Shown here in pieces: positions 53,806 through 61,411 of a DNA stretch of 64,000 nucleotides; position 1 is the stretch's first letter; each line of letters opens with the position of its first letter. Origin of the DNA: Zavarzinia aquatilis (lineage in GTDB: Bacteria; Pseudomonadota; Alphaproteobacteria; Zavarziniales; Zavarziniaceae); the NCBI RefSeq assembly GCF_003173035.1, contig NZ_QGLE01000005.1, forward strand, positions 124,001 to 188,000. The letters run 5' to 3'. The position numbers and the translations under genes were made by a program. The notes below the pieces were generated by a model. That model was given only the letters and a program-made list of their open reading frames with translations. It was not told the origin of the DNA and ran no database searches.

Positions 53806-55548
53806 TCAGTTCGCCTTGGCGCGCTGGGCCGTTTCCGCCCGGCGCCGGGCATAGGCGGTGGTCCGGGTGGAGGCCACGAAAGCCTCGTTCGCGGCCACGT
53901 CATCGTGCCGGATGGCGTCGTCGACATAGTCGAGACGGTCGGGCGCCCGGCGCGCCTTGCGCATCATCAGCTTCAGCCGGCCATAGACCGACCACATGCG
54001 CGCCGTGCCCCGGAGCGATTGCCAGATGAAACGCGGATAGAAGACGAGGGCGCTTTCCAGCGGCAGGCCGTGGCGGCGCTGGCGGCGGCGGCGGACGCGG
54101 ATGATGCCGGATTCGAGCATGGCGACGCCTTCCGACAGCACGGCCTCGCGATAGCCCAGCATCCGGTGCAGCAGCATGTTGGGGCGGTGGATGCGCAGCG
54201 CCAGCATCCGCTTCATGATCCGGCGGATATGCTCGAAATCGTAGAAGCTGAGGTGGGCGGCGCGGAAGGCTTCCTCCCAGTCCGCGTCCGACATGATCGG
54301 ATGATGGGTGACCCGATGGTTCAGGTCGTATTTCGCCATGTCCGGGTCCATCCACACCCCGGCATCCAGCAGCTTCTTGTGATCCTCGCAGCCTGGCAGC
54401 GGCGTGAGATAATTCATGTAGAGGAAGTCGATCGGCAGCTGCGTCTTGATCGTTTCGATGTCGCGCAGGATCGAATCCCTGGTGTCGTGCGGGAAGCCGA
54501 TGATGTAACCGCAGGTGATCAGCACCGGATGCTGCTTCCAGGCGAGGAACATCTCGCGGTAATCCTCGACCCGGTTCTGGCGCTTCTTGCTGGCCTCGAG
54601 ACTGTCGGCATTGATGCTCTCAAGGCCGATGAAGATCTGGTCGGCGCCAGCCGCGACGCATTTCTCGATGAAATTCGGGATCTTGTGGGCCAGCGTATCG
54701 ACCTGGATCAGCAGGTGGACCGCGATGCCTTCCTTGCGCAGGGCGATCATGCGGTCGAGCAGGGGCTCCCAGTTGCGGTTGCGGGCGAAATTGTCGTCCG
54801 TCAGGAAGAAGCCGGTAATGCCGCCCGCGACATTGCGCCGGATGATCGCCTCGAGATCGTCGGGGGTCCGGAACCGGCTTTTCCGGCCCTGCACGTTGAT
54901 GATGGTGCAGAAGGAACATTCGAACGGGCAGCCCCGGCCGAGGTCGGCGGTCGACATGCGGTAGAGCAGGCGGCCCAGCTCGCGCTTCTCGACGATGGGC
55001 TGCGGCGCCCCCGCGAGATTGGGCTGATCCTTCAGGAAGTCGTAGAGCGGGGCCAGCGTGCCGGCATAGCCGTCGCGGATCACCGGGTCGATATGCCCGT
55101 CCTCCGCCTCGCCGGCGAAGAGGGAGATGCCAAGACCCTGCGCCTCAAGGATGTCGGGCGGGAGGGTCTTCAGCATGGCGAGAATGCCCGAGACGTGAAA
55201 GCCGCCGATGCACACGGGCACGCCGGCCGCCCGGAAGGGCCGGGCCAGATCGACCGCGCGCGGGAACATGTTGCTCTGCACGCCGACCATGAACACCAGC
55301 AGCCGGGCGCCGCGCCTTTTCGCTGCCTTCATGATGCGCGCGGGGTCGATCTTGGTGTTGGTCTCGTCCAGCCAGTATTGGCGGATGTCGACATCCGGCC
55401 CCAGCACCTGCCGCTCGGCCGCGTCCTGCACGATGCCGGAAAGGCAGGCCATGGAATTCGACGGCAGCACCGACCGCCACCATTGAATGGGATAGCCGTC
55501 GTCGTCGTAACGGGTCGGCTTGATCAGATAGATGTCGAGTGCCGGCAT
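53806..55548 (-). CDS. B12-binding-domain radical SAM protein
   Basis: 580 residues. The N-terminal ~170 residues form a Rossmann, B12-binding-like domain (ARLLVFMVGVQSNMFPRAVDL, GVPVCIGGFHVS) as in class-B-type radical SAM enzymes; the DxHxxG cobalamin motif is not obvious, so cobalamin may not be bound. The radical SAM core has RGCPFECSFC (Cys207, 211, 214 bind [4Fe-4S]), GGITGFFLTDDNFARN and LIQVDTLAH. The C-terminal ~150 residues are helical and basic (RVRRRRQRRHG). The family includes hopanoid, phosphonate and bacteriochlorophyll enzymes; no specific substrate can be claimed. It stands alone on the minus strand. Confidence 0.88.
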   Translation of the reverse strand: MPALDIYLIKPTRYDDDGYPIQWWRSVLPSNSMACLSGIVQDAAERQVLGPDVDIRQYWLDETNTKIDPARIMKAAKRRGARLLVFMVGVQSNMFPRAVDLARPFRAAGVPVCIGGFHVSGILAMLKTLPPDILEAQGLGISLFAGEAEDGHIDPVIRDGYAGTLAPLYDFLKDQPNLAGAPQPIVEKRELGRLLYRMSTADLGRGCPFECSFCTIINVQGRKSRFRTPDDLEAIIRRNVAGGITGFFLTDDNFARNRNWEPLLDRMIALRKEGIAVHLLIQVDTLAHKIPNFIEKCVAAGADQIFIGLESINADSLEASKKRQNRVEDYREMFLAWKQHPVLITCGYIIGFPHDTRDSILRDIETIKTQLPIDFLYMNYLTPLPGCEDHKKLLDAGVWMDPDMAKYDLNHRVTHHPIMSDADWEEAFRAAHLSFYDFEHIRRIMKRMLALRIHRPNMLLHRMLGYREAVLSEGVAMLESGIIRVRRRRQRRHGLPLESALVFYPRFIWQSLRGTARMWSVYGRLKLMMRKARRAPDRLDYVDDAIRHDDVAANEAFVASTRTTAYARRRAETAQRAKAN

Positions 55549-55686
55549 TAATCTTCACTTCTGTCACGGCCGGCCGCGCGATCACCCCCCTGGCACCGCG
55601 CGCCGACCATGGGACAGAGCAGAGTGAGCCACGGATTGCGGCGGCGGTCCAGCCGGCTTTGGGGCGCGCCCGCCGCGCCGCCGCCG

Positions 55687-55866
55687 TCAGCGGTAGCGAC
55701 CGGGCACCCAGAACCCCTCGCGGTCCCAATGTCCGGGCACATAATAGGCAGGCGGCTCATGGCGATAGCCGCGCTCGTCATAGACGACGCAGCCACCCAG
55801 CACCGGGGCGAGCGCGCCCAGGGCGACCAACACGATCAAGCTCTTGCGCAAGGACAGGCGTGTCAT
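55687..55866 (-). CDS. Small YxxxGxW-type lipoprotein
   Basis: 59 residues. Signal peptide SLRKSLIVLVALGALAPVLGGC with lipobox LGGC (Cys24), then a short mature part with AYYVPGHWDREGFWVPGRYR. The YxxPGHW..xxxWVPGRY pattern is the YXWGXW-type repeat of small envelope proteins; function unknown. Start ATG at 55866 with GGAG upstream; the frame continues upstream into repeat-derived DNA, which is not taken as coding. Last chromosomal-type gene before the repeat-rich patch. Confidence 0.75.
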   Translation of the reverse strand: MTRLSLRKSLIVLVALGALAPVLGGCVVYDERGYRHEPPAYYVPGHWDREGFWVPGRYR

Positions 55867-55969
55867 CGGAACAGACTCCGATCCGGAAGGCCCCAGCCTC
55901 CACCGACTGAAACGCTTGGGTGGGGGCGATTCCTGCGTACCCGGTTTGTACCGGGAGGTGGTGCCGAAG

Positions 55970-55998
55970 TTGAGTATGGCGTCCCCATAATTCCCGTA
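55970..55998. repeat. Half copy of the GGGACGCTATA element (right end)
   Basis: TTGAGTATGGCGTCCCC followed by ATAATTCCCGTA matches the right end of the 94-bp elements at 57903 and 59255 (TCAGTATAGCGTCCCC, GTAATTTCCCG). No left end is seen nearby. Confidence 0.6.
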
Positions 55999-56100
55999 TA
56001 GTCGTAGTAATAGAGGCCCTGCTCCGACGCCGACACCGTCTTCGACACACGCCCCAGGCTGTCTCGGCGACATTGACCTCGTGGATCCTACACCACTATT

Positions 56101-56124
56101 TAGTATAGCGCCCCCGAATTTCCC
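56101..56124. repeat. Half copy of the GGGACGCTATA element (right end)
   Basis: TAGTATAGCGCCCCCG then AATTTCCC is another right-end-like copy with one substitution in the core. It marks the left side of the accessory patch. Confidence 0.6.
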
Positions 56125-56132
56125 TAACAAAT

Positions 56133-56423
56133 TTACTGACAGGCCGCTGGAACTGATGGAGGGACGGCACCTTGTATAAATGCCACTGGCGCAGGCACGG
56201 CGTCGGGGGAAATCAGCACGAATCCATGCGCTTCACATGTCCTTATACATCCGTGCAGACGCTGAATATCTTCAGGAGACAAGCTTCCACGCCCAGTCGA
56301 GCATGCAACTTCACGCCCATTCTCGTCACGAAGTAAGTAACTTTTCCATTCTCTACAACTCGCAATCGCAGTCGAACAGAGAAAAAAGGAAAAAATTTTA
56401 ATCGTTACATTTCGCCTTACCAT
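56133..56423 (-). CDS. Small lipoprotein, probable partner of the HExxH protein
   Basis: 96 residues. The N-terminus KIFSFFLCSTAIASC is a lipoprotein signal (lipobox IASC), followed by REWKSYLLRDENGREVACST, then SLSPEDIQRLHGCIRTCEAHGF with a Cys pattern (C..C...C..C) conserved among small proteins next to predicted toxins. ATG at 56423 is the only reasonable start (96 residues); an ATT nearer the signal would look more natural, so the start is uncertain. It overlaps the 3' end of the HExxH fragment on the same strand, suggesting a toxin-immunity-like pair (inference). Confidence 0.55.
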   Translation of the reverse strand: MVRRNVTIKIFSFFLCSTAIASCREWKSYLLRDENGREVACSTGRGSLSPEDIQRLHGCIRTCEAHGFVLISPDAVPAPVAFIQGAVPPSVPAACQ

Positions 56424-56787
56424 CTTTCTGCCATGGTTTTGGCGGATATGATTGCGGGACACCTTCCATAAAACTTGCTGGTTCATGCGAGTCACCATTC
56501 ACAACAGTTCCAACAAATAGGCTGAGTATAGCGGCTGGCAAATATATCGGCCCAAGAATTTGCCCCTGTATTGTATGCTGATATTCGTGTTGGCCAACGG
56601 TATGAGCGGGGTTTTCCGGGGATTGGTCGTCCGGCATCATTGGGTCATAGTTGATAGTGTTACCCAGAGTCGCCGCGCTTACATTTAACGGGTGATAAGG
56701 GGACGCGGTGATAAGGGGAGGTGATAAGGGGACGCTATATCTAACTGGGTGATAAGGGGACGCTATATCTAACTGTGATGTAAACAC
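56398..56787 (-). pseudogene. Truncated HExxH protein fused to tandem repeats
   Basis: The open frame gives 129 residues, but the first ~32 come from the tandem repeat array at 56691-56806 (SPYHP-type residues). Real homology-like sequence runs from about ATLGNTINYD: GQHEYQHTIQGQ holds an HExxH motif (HEYQH), then GPIYLPAAILSLFVG and PQSYPPKPW. This looks like the C-terminal remnant of a larger protein whose 5' part was replaced by repeats. HExxH often binds zinc in metallopeptidases, but a fragment may be inactive. The 3' end overlaps the small lipoprotein gene. Confidence 0.6.
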
Positions 56788-56806
56788 CGGCTAGGTGATA
56801 AGGGGA
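56691..56806. repeat. Tandem array of GGTGATAAGGGGA units
   Basis: GGTGATAAGGGGA starts at 56691, 56707, 56720, 56748 and 56794. Two units continue into CGCTATATCTAACT, which resembles the terminus of the mobile repeat in this region. Spacing is irregular (13-46 bp), so it is not a CRISPR array. Confidence 0.85.
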
Positions 56807-56812
56807 ATTTCA

Positions 56813-56867
56813 GGGACGCTATAGTTAATTGAATGGTGCCCATATCATTCAAAATGAATATGGCGTC
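56813..56867. repeat. Short degenerate copy of the mobile repeat
   Basis: GGGACGCTATAGTTAATTGAATG at the left and a complementary CATTCA...GGCGTC at the right frame about 55 bp. It looks like an internally deleted relative of the 94-bp elements and joins directly to the tandem array. Confidence 0.6.
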
Positions 56868-56966
56868 TACGAAACACCGATGCCAGTGTTCTCGTTCATG
56901 CGGGACTGTCCCTGGTTGTAACGCAAAGGGTACGGTCCACTGGAGATAAAACCAGCGGAGAGTCAG

Positions 56967-57488
56967 ATGGATCGCACACTGCTGGCGGGCGAGCGGGTAT
57001 TGTGGGAAGGGCAGCCGATCGCCGGCCTGGTTCTTGGGCCGAAGGATTTTATTCTTATTCCCTTCTCGCTCTTCTGGACAGGCTTTGCCGTTTTCTGGAA
57101 TGCCATGGCGTGGAAGGATGGTTCGTCATTGCTGTTCCAATTGTTCGGGTTGCCGTTTCTGGTTGTGGGGTTTTTCATCTTGTTCGGGCGCTTCTGGGCA
57201 GATGCTTACATCCGTCGCAGGCTGTTTTATCGGGTGACCGACCAGCGTGTGATGATTGTCAGGCAGGGGCCTTTCGCCGAGCTGAAATCTCTCGATATAC
57301 AGAAGTTGCCGACATTGGAGCTGGATGAGCGATCTGATGGCCGCGGCACGATCCGCTTTGGTTCCTGTGTGTCCGGACAGTTCGGTGGCCGCGCTCAGAT
57401 TTTGCCCGTGCTCGACACAGTTCCGCAATTCTATGCCATCGAAAATGCAAGGGCGGTGTTTGAACTCATCCGCCAGCAGTTTCACTAG
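56967..57488 (+). CDS. PH-domain membrane protein
   Basis: 173 residues. Begins LLAGERVLWEGQP, typical of bacterial PH-like (DUF304/bPH_2) membrane proteins. Two hydrophobic helices follow (FILIPFSLFWTGFAVFWNAM and LFQLFGLPFLVVGFFILFG), then a PH-like beta domain (YRVTDQRVMIVRQGPFAELKSLDI). The ATG at 56967 follows GGAGAG. Such proteins occur widely as membrane proteins of unknown role. GC content is lower than in the flanking genome. It lies between the tandem array and a small hypothetical gene on the same strand. Confidence 0.75.
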   Translation: MDRTLLAGERVLWEGQPIAGLVLGPKDFILIPFSLFWTGFAVFWNAMAWKDGSSLLFQLFGLPFLVVGFFILFGRFWADAYIRRRLFYRVTDQRVMIVRQGPFAELKSLDIQKLPTLELDERSDGRGTIRFGSCVSGQFGGRAQILPVLDTVPQFYAIENARAVFELIRQQFH

Positions 57489-57559
57489 CTAGTGAACTCA
57501 AAGATCCGCCGGCTTTCGTACGGCTTCAGCAGCCATGAAGTGATGTGGGAGGGGGCTGA

Positions 57560-57829
57560 ATGAACTTGCGAGAAGTGTTGCGCTTTCAGCGCGACTGGTC
57601 GGAAGACGAGACAATTTATGCAGTGGGGCCATGGAGTGCCGATGCAGATGCGCTTCTCTCCAGCGAGCCGCCGGGCACGACTGATCCAATCATCCAATCC
57701 GGAAAGCCCTACGCCTATTTTCTCGAAGGGTTCATCGCTCGCGATTTCCTCGACGATCTCGACGCGCCAGATGATGTGAGCGAGACCGTATGCGAACGAC
57801 TGATCCGCTATGCTATTGATGACGCATGA
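57560..57829 (+). CDS. Small acidic hypothetical protein
   Basis: 89 residues, acidic (calculated pI low by inspection: many Asp/Glu), no signal or membrane segment. Begins MNLREVLRFQRDWSEDETIY and contains EGFIARDFLDDLDAPDD. GGGAGGGGG lies upstream. It resembles immunity-type small proteins only in size and setting (accessory patch with SMI1/KNR4-like gene). No family recognised. Confidence 0.6.
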   Translation: MNLREVLRFQRDWSEDETIYAVGPWSADADALLSSEPPGTTDPIIQSGKPYAYFLEGFIARDFLDDLDAPDDVSETVCERLIRYAIDDA

Positions 57830-57902
57830 GCACGGGTGAAATATGAGGCCGCCATATAATTGGATGATACTGGAGTGTGGTGGAGCGCACCCCTGAGATT
57901 CC

Positions 57903-57996
57903 GGGGACGCTATATGTAATTGGATGTAAAGGTCAATGAGGTGCTGTGCATAATTGAATGGTACCGCTCAGCCATCTAATTCAGTATAGCGTCCCC
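57903..57996. mobile_element. MITE-like element, copy 1 (94 bp)
   Basis: Left end GGGGACGCTATATGTAATT and right end (reverse-complemented) GGGGACGCTATACTGAATT form imperfect terminal inverted repeats of about 24 bp that include GGATG/AGATG. The copy at 59255-59348 has the same length and differs only at the first base and at one internal base (GTACCG/GTACGG). Non-coding; probably moved by a transposase elsewhere (REP/RAYT- or MITE-like). The right end is followed by two GTAATTTCCC-like repeats. Confidence 0.8.
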
Positions 57997-58198
57997 GTAA
58001 TTTTCCCGTAATTTCCCGTAACTTCCATGTTGCAATTCGGCCAGATATTTGATCGTTCAGCACAACGCCAATCGCGAGATTTCCGTACTGAATCCCATAT
58101 TCAGACAATTTCGAATAATATTCGATGCGCGCTTCCGATTCCCCACTGTGGGCGATGTTGTATAGTTCGTTAATTTGTGATTCTGTCAAAGTGCTCAT
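57968..58198 (-). pseudogene. Gene fragment truncated by the MITE-like element
   Basis: 76 codons from ATG 58198 (TESQINELYNIAHSGESEAR, EYYSKLSEYGIQYGNLAIGV) with the stop codon lying inside the 57903-57996 element, so the C-terminal ~9 residues are element-derived. The start of the frame looks like the N-terminus of a longer protein found in other bacteria with similar YxNLAxGVV sequence, but I cannot name the family. It directly follows the membrane-protein gene upstream on the same strand (TAA-A-ATG). Confidence 0.55.
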
Positions 58199-58199
58199 T

Positions 58200-58832
58200 T
58201 TACTTTTCCCTAAATAAGTCGATTGTTTGGGCCGCTTGTTGTTTGAAGATCGAAAAATCCCTCATCCGGTCCCGTCCAAAAGTGACTTTCCAGCGTTGGC
58301 CATCGCGGTCGAAAAGGAGTGCACACGATGCATTCGGAAGGTCGGGCTGTGGTCGCCAGCAACGCATTATGCCGATAGGAAAAGTCGTCAAATCTTGATC
58401 GGGGATGACGATGTCCCGGCCGAGCGAAATTTCTTTTACTGTCAGATTCGGCTCGATCCGATAGATGCGCGTGACGCGCTCGCGGATGCCGCCAATGTTT
58501 TCACCGGGCACTGCGGACCAAAGGTCATCCCATAGCTGTGGGATGCTATTAATCCCTTCCTCGATCAGAATATTGACGTTGTCGTCCCAGCCAGGCCGAT
58601 CTTCATCAAGGGGGCCCCAATCGGGCAGGGAGAGCTGAATGAAGAGGGCATTGCCTTCCTGAGGGCGCACATGGAAAGCGGCGGGGACGCGATAGGTGAT
58701 ACCGGCGATCTCCCGCCGTGCGCCGCCGTCGTCGGCGAGGGTTTCGGCGAGCCACGCCCCGAGCAGAGCCAGGACCGGGACCAGGACCAGGACCGGCAAT
58801 ATTGCGCGACGGAGGATGGGGCATGTGGCCAT
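58200..58832 (-). CDS. Hypothetical membrane-anchored protein
   Basis: 210 residues: N-terminal membrane helix (ILRRAILPVLVLVPVLALLGAWL) and an outside/periplasmic domain beginning GGARREIAGITYRVPAAFHVRP, with IQLSLPDWGPL and a C-terminal WKVTFGRDRMRDF. Start ATG 58832 is preferred; the frame extends to 58880 in very AT-rich DNA. It immediately precedes the truncated gene at 57968-58198 (one base between stop and start), so the two were probably one operon, possibly effector plus membrane-bound immunity (inference). No family recognised. Confidence 0.6.
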   Translation of the reverse strand: MATCPILRRAILPVLVLVPVLALLGAWLAETLADDGGARREIAGITYRVPAAFHVRPQEGNALFIQLSLPDWGPLDEDRPGWDDNVNILIEEGINSIPQLWDDLWSAVPGENIGGIRERVTRIYRIEPNLTVKEISLGRDIVIPDQDLTTFPIGIMRCWRPQPDLPNASCALLFDRDGQRWKVTFGRDRMRDFSIFKQQAAQTIDLFREK

Positions 58833-58971
58833 CAGAAAGTGGATCCAAATCCTGTATAATTGATGAAGATATATATTCATTCTACGGGTGTGAAGATTTA
58901 GTTTATTAAACTTTTAACTTTGGTTCGGATGTTAATGTATACTTCTATACAAAATTCGAACATGACGTGGC

Positions 58972-59190
58972 TCACAATCCCTTGACTATCAGCAACACAA
59001 TACTCCCGGTGCAGATCGCGCCGTTGTACGCGGCCGCCAGCCAGAACAGGAAGGGCTGCCTGGCGCGATTATAGGTCGCATAAGGCACGCCGACGGCTTT
59101 CATGATTCCCGTGCGAAGGCCATGCACCAGTTCCCGTCCGACAAGCGGCGCACCGATCAGCAGGATGGCCGCCACGATGACGTCTTTCAC
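58972..59190 (-). CDS. Small two-helix membrane protein
   Basis: 72 residues from GTG 59190 (GGGGAA 6 bases upstream); an in-frame ATG exists at 59244 but adds non-hydrophobic residues. Two hydrophobic helices: VIVAAILLIGAPLVGREL and FLFWLAAAYNGAICTGSIVLLIV, with a short loop containing YATYNRARQP. No family recognised. It lies between the two MITE-like copies. Confidence 0.55.
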   Translation of the reverse strand: MKDVIVAAILLIGAPLVGRELVHGLRTGIMKAVGVPYATYNRARQPFLFWLAAAYNGAICTGSIVLLIVKGL

Positions 59191-59254
59191 TCCGATTTCC
59201 CCACTGGCCAATGCTGCGGATCGTCGTCCATCCCCCCTCAACAAAAAGGATTCC

Positions 59255-59348
59255 AGGGACGCTATATGTAATTGGATGTAAAGGTCAATGAGGTGCTGTG
59301 CATAATTGAATGGTACGGCTCAGCCATCTAATTCAGTATAGCGTCCCC
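59255..59348. mobile_element. MITE-like element, copy 2 (94 bp)
   Basis: Same length and orientation as copy 1 at 57903-57996, with only two base differences, so one of them arrived recently. Together they bracket 1.26 kb containing the truncated gene, the membrane-anchored protein and the two-helix protein. Right end followed by GTAATTTCCCAG. Confidence 0.8.
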
Positions 59349-59405
59349 GTAATTTCCCAGCTCATATGAGCGCCCTGATCTCAAACCCCCAATCTAAATA
59401 ATTTC

Positions 59406-59894
59406 CTATGAATCCTTCACCTCGGAATCTTCAGAAGCATTTTTCAACACAGAGAGCATGAACTCACCAAAATCCTGCGCCAGAATTTCCAGACGATCTG
59501 AAGCCGTTGAAGCTCCCGGCTCCCAAAAAACGACTTCCCCTCGGCTACTGCCTTGCCCACAATCCAACACAGCGTAGGAACCATCGCCAAAGCCATAGAC
59601 AAATACGAAGCGACTCGGTACGCAATCAACACTACGCTGTCGAAGCGTTAACCAAATCGCGTCTGGAATAGTAGAGTTAATTAAGTCGTTTTTCGCTATT
59701 CCGTAAAATTCCTCGCCAAAGGCACTACCGCAGCCATATTTCCTCAAGAACAATTTATAACTTTCCGGGAACGAAACCCCGAGCGCCGCCTCAGCGGAAA
59801 AAATCAATGAATCCGTCTTTTTTCCACTAAAATGTGAGTATTCGGAATTATTATCAATAATTTTAAACGCCTCGAAAAGATCATCGATCGCCAT
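59406..59894 (-). CDS. SMI1/KNR4-family protein (immunity-like)
   Basis: 162 residues of the SMI1/KNR4 (SUKH) superfamily: FSAEAALGVSFPESYKLFLRKYG is the family core (fPxsyxxFLxxxG), followed by GSAFGEEFYGI, FVFVYGFGDGSYAVLDC and the C-terminal FGEFMLSVL. SUKH proteins are common immunity proteins of contact-dependent and polymorphic toxin systems. ATG 59894 has GAGGAG 8 bases upstream. Base composition is clearly less GC-rich than the surrounding genes, consistent with acquisition. No adjacent toxin gene is intact, so it may be an orphan. Confidence 0.82.
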   Translation of the reverse strand: MAIDDLFEAFKIIDNNSEYSHFSGKKTDSLIFSAEAALGVSFPESYKLFLRKYGCGSAFGEEFYGIAKNDLINSTIPDAIWLTLRQRSVDCVPSRFVFVYGFGDGSYAVLDCGQGSSRGEVVFWEPGASTASDRLEILAQDFGEFMLSVLKNASEDSEVKDS

Positions 59895-59997
59895 GACTTC
59901 GCTCCTCACTCTAAATCGCCAGCTCGCTGTTTCCAATAGTCTCGCCGCCACCTCCCAAAAGTAATTCTGTCAATACCAGATACTATGCTTGAGTTCC

Positions 59998-60020
59998 AGG
60001 GACGCTATACTCGATGGAGC
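59998..60020. repeat. Half copy of the GGGACGCTATA element (left end)
   Basis: CAGGGACGCTATACTCGATGG matches the left terminus of the MITE-like elements, without a right end. It closes the accessory patch on its right side, 60 bp before the icd terminator. Confidence 0.6.
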
Positions 60021-60048
60021 ATCCGACGCGGCTTCCTCACCCCACCAA

Positions 60049-60081
60049 TAAAAACGCCCGCCCCCTTTCAGGAGCGGGCGT
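60049..60081 (-). terminator. Terminator of icd
   Basis: ACGCCCGC (60054-60061) and GCGGGCGT (60074-60081) form a stem with a 12-base loop; on the minus strand it is followed by a T-run (complement of 60049-60054). It lies 25 bp after the icd stop codon. Confidence 0.85.
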
Positions 60082-60105
60082 CTCTGTCGCCGATGAAGCT
60101 GAGGC

Positions 60106-61320
60106 TTACGCCAGCTTCTTCTGCAGGTTCTGGTCGAGGGCGTCGAGGAAGGCCTCGGTGGTCAGCCAGGGCTGGTCCTTGCTGATCAGGATGGCGAGGT
60201 CCTTGGTCATCTGGCCGGCTTCGACCGTCTCGACGCAGACTTCCTCGAGGGCCGCCGCGAAGCGGGCGAGGTCGCCGTTGTCGTCGAGCTTGGCGCGGTG
60301 CTTCAGGCCGCCGGTCCAGGCGAAGATCGAGGCGATCGGGTTGGTCGAGGTCGCCTTGCCCTTCTGATGCTCGCGGTAGTGACGGGTGACCGTGCCGTGG
60401 GCGGCTTCCGCCTCGACGATCTGGCCGTCCGGCGTCATCAGGACCGAGGTCATCAGGCCGAGCGAGCCGAAGCCCTGCGCGACGGTGTCCGACTGCACGT
60501 CGCCATCGTAGTTCTTGCAGGCCCAGACATAGCCGCCTTCCCACTTCAGGGCGGAGGCGACCATGTCGTCGATCAGGCGGTGTTCGTAGACGATGCCGGC
60601 GGCGTCGAACTGCGCCTTGAACTCGGCCTGGTAGATCTCCTCGAAGATGTCCTTGAAGCGGCCGTCATAGGCCTTGAGGATCGTGTTCTTCGTCGAGAGA
60701 TAGACCGGCCACTTGCGCAGCAGGCCGTAGTTCAGCGAGGCCCGGGCGAAGTCGCGGATCGACTCGTCGAGGTTATACATCGCCATGGTGACGCCGGCGC
60801 CGGGGAAGTCGAACACGTCGTGCTCAATCACCGTGCCGTCCTCACCGACGAATTTGATCGTCAGCTTGCCCTTGCCGGGCACCTTGAAATCGGTCGCGCG
60901 GTACTGGTCGCCGAAGGCATGACGGCCGACCACGATCGGCTTGGTCCAGCCGGGGACGAGACGCGGCACGTTCTTGCAGATGATGGGCTCGCGGAAGATC
61001 ACGCCGCCGAGGATGTTGCGGATGGTGCCGTTCGGCGACTTCCACATCTTCTTCAGCTTGAATTCCTCGACGCGGGCTTCGTCGGGGGTGATGGTCGCGC
61101 ATTTGATGCCGACGCCGACCGCCTTGATCGCGTTCGCGCTGTCGATCGTCACCTGGTCGTTGGTGGCGTCGCGATGCTCGATGCCGAGGTCGAAATACTG
61201 GATCGGCAGATCGAGGTAGGGAAGGATCAGCTTGTTCTTGATGAAGGCCCAGATGATCCGGGTCATCTCGTCGCCGTCGAGCTCCACGACCGGATTGGCG
61301 ACCTTGATCTTGGCTACCAT
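60106..61320 (-). CDS. icd: NADP-dependent isocitrate dehydrogenase
   Basis: 404 residues of the eukaryote-like, dimeric NADP-IDH subfamily usual in alphaproteobacteria: [18 protein letters not shown] at the start, [19 protein letters not shown] (substrate-binding Ser and Arg residues), [27 protein letters not shown] and [17 protein letters not shown]. It oxidises isocitrate to 2-oxoglutarate in the TCA cycle. Start ATG at 61320, with GGAAGGA upstream. It follows the LOG gene by 91 bp on the same strand and ends at a strong terminator. Confidence 0.97.
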   Translation of the reverse strand: MVAKIKVANPVVELDGDEMTRIIWAFIKNKLILPYLDLPIQYFDLGIEHRDATNDQVTIDSANAIKAVGVGIKCATITPDEARVEEFKLKKMWKSPNGTIRNILGGVIFREPIICKNVPRLVPGWTKPIVVGRHAFGDQYRATDFKVPGKGKLTIKFVGEDGTVIEHDVFDFPGAGVTMAMYNLDESIRDFARASLNYGLLRKWPVYLSTKNTILKAYDGRFKDIFEEIYQAEFKAQFDAAGIVYEHRLIDDMVASALKWEGGYVWACKNYDGDVQSDTVAQGFGSLGLMTSVLMTPDGQIVEAEAAHGTVTRHYREHQKGKATSTNPIASIFAWTGGLKHRAKLDDNGDLARFAAALEEVCVETVEAGQMTKDLAILISKDQPWLTTEAFLDALDQNLQKKLA

Positions 61321-61411
61321 GCAACCCATTCCTTCCGTTAGGCGTGTTATGCGCCGCACCATACACAAGGGGCGAACCCTGTTCAGCCCCCCAAATGTCT
61401 AAACCCCTGAA

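Noticed and set aside
56691-56806. Possible CRISPR array
   Set aside because: Repeats are 13 bp with irregular, very short spacers, and no cas gene is present.
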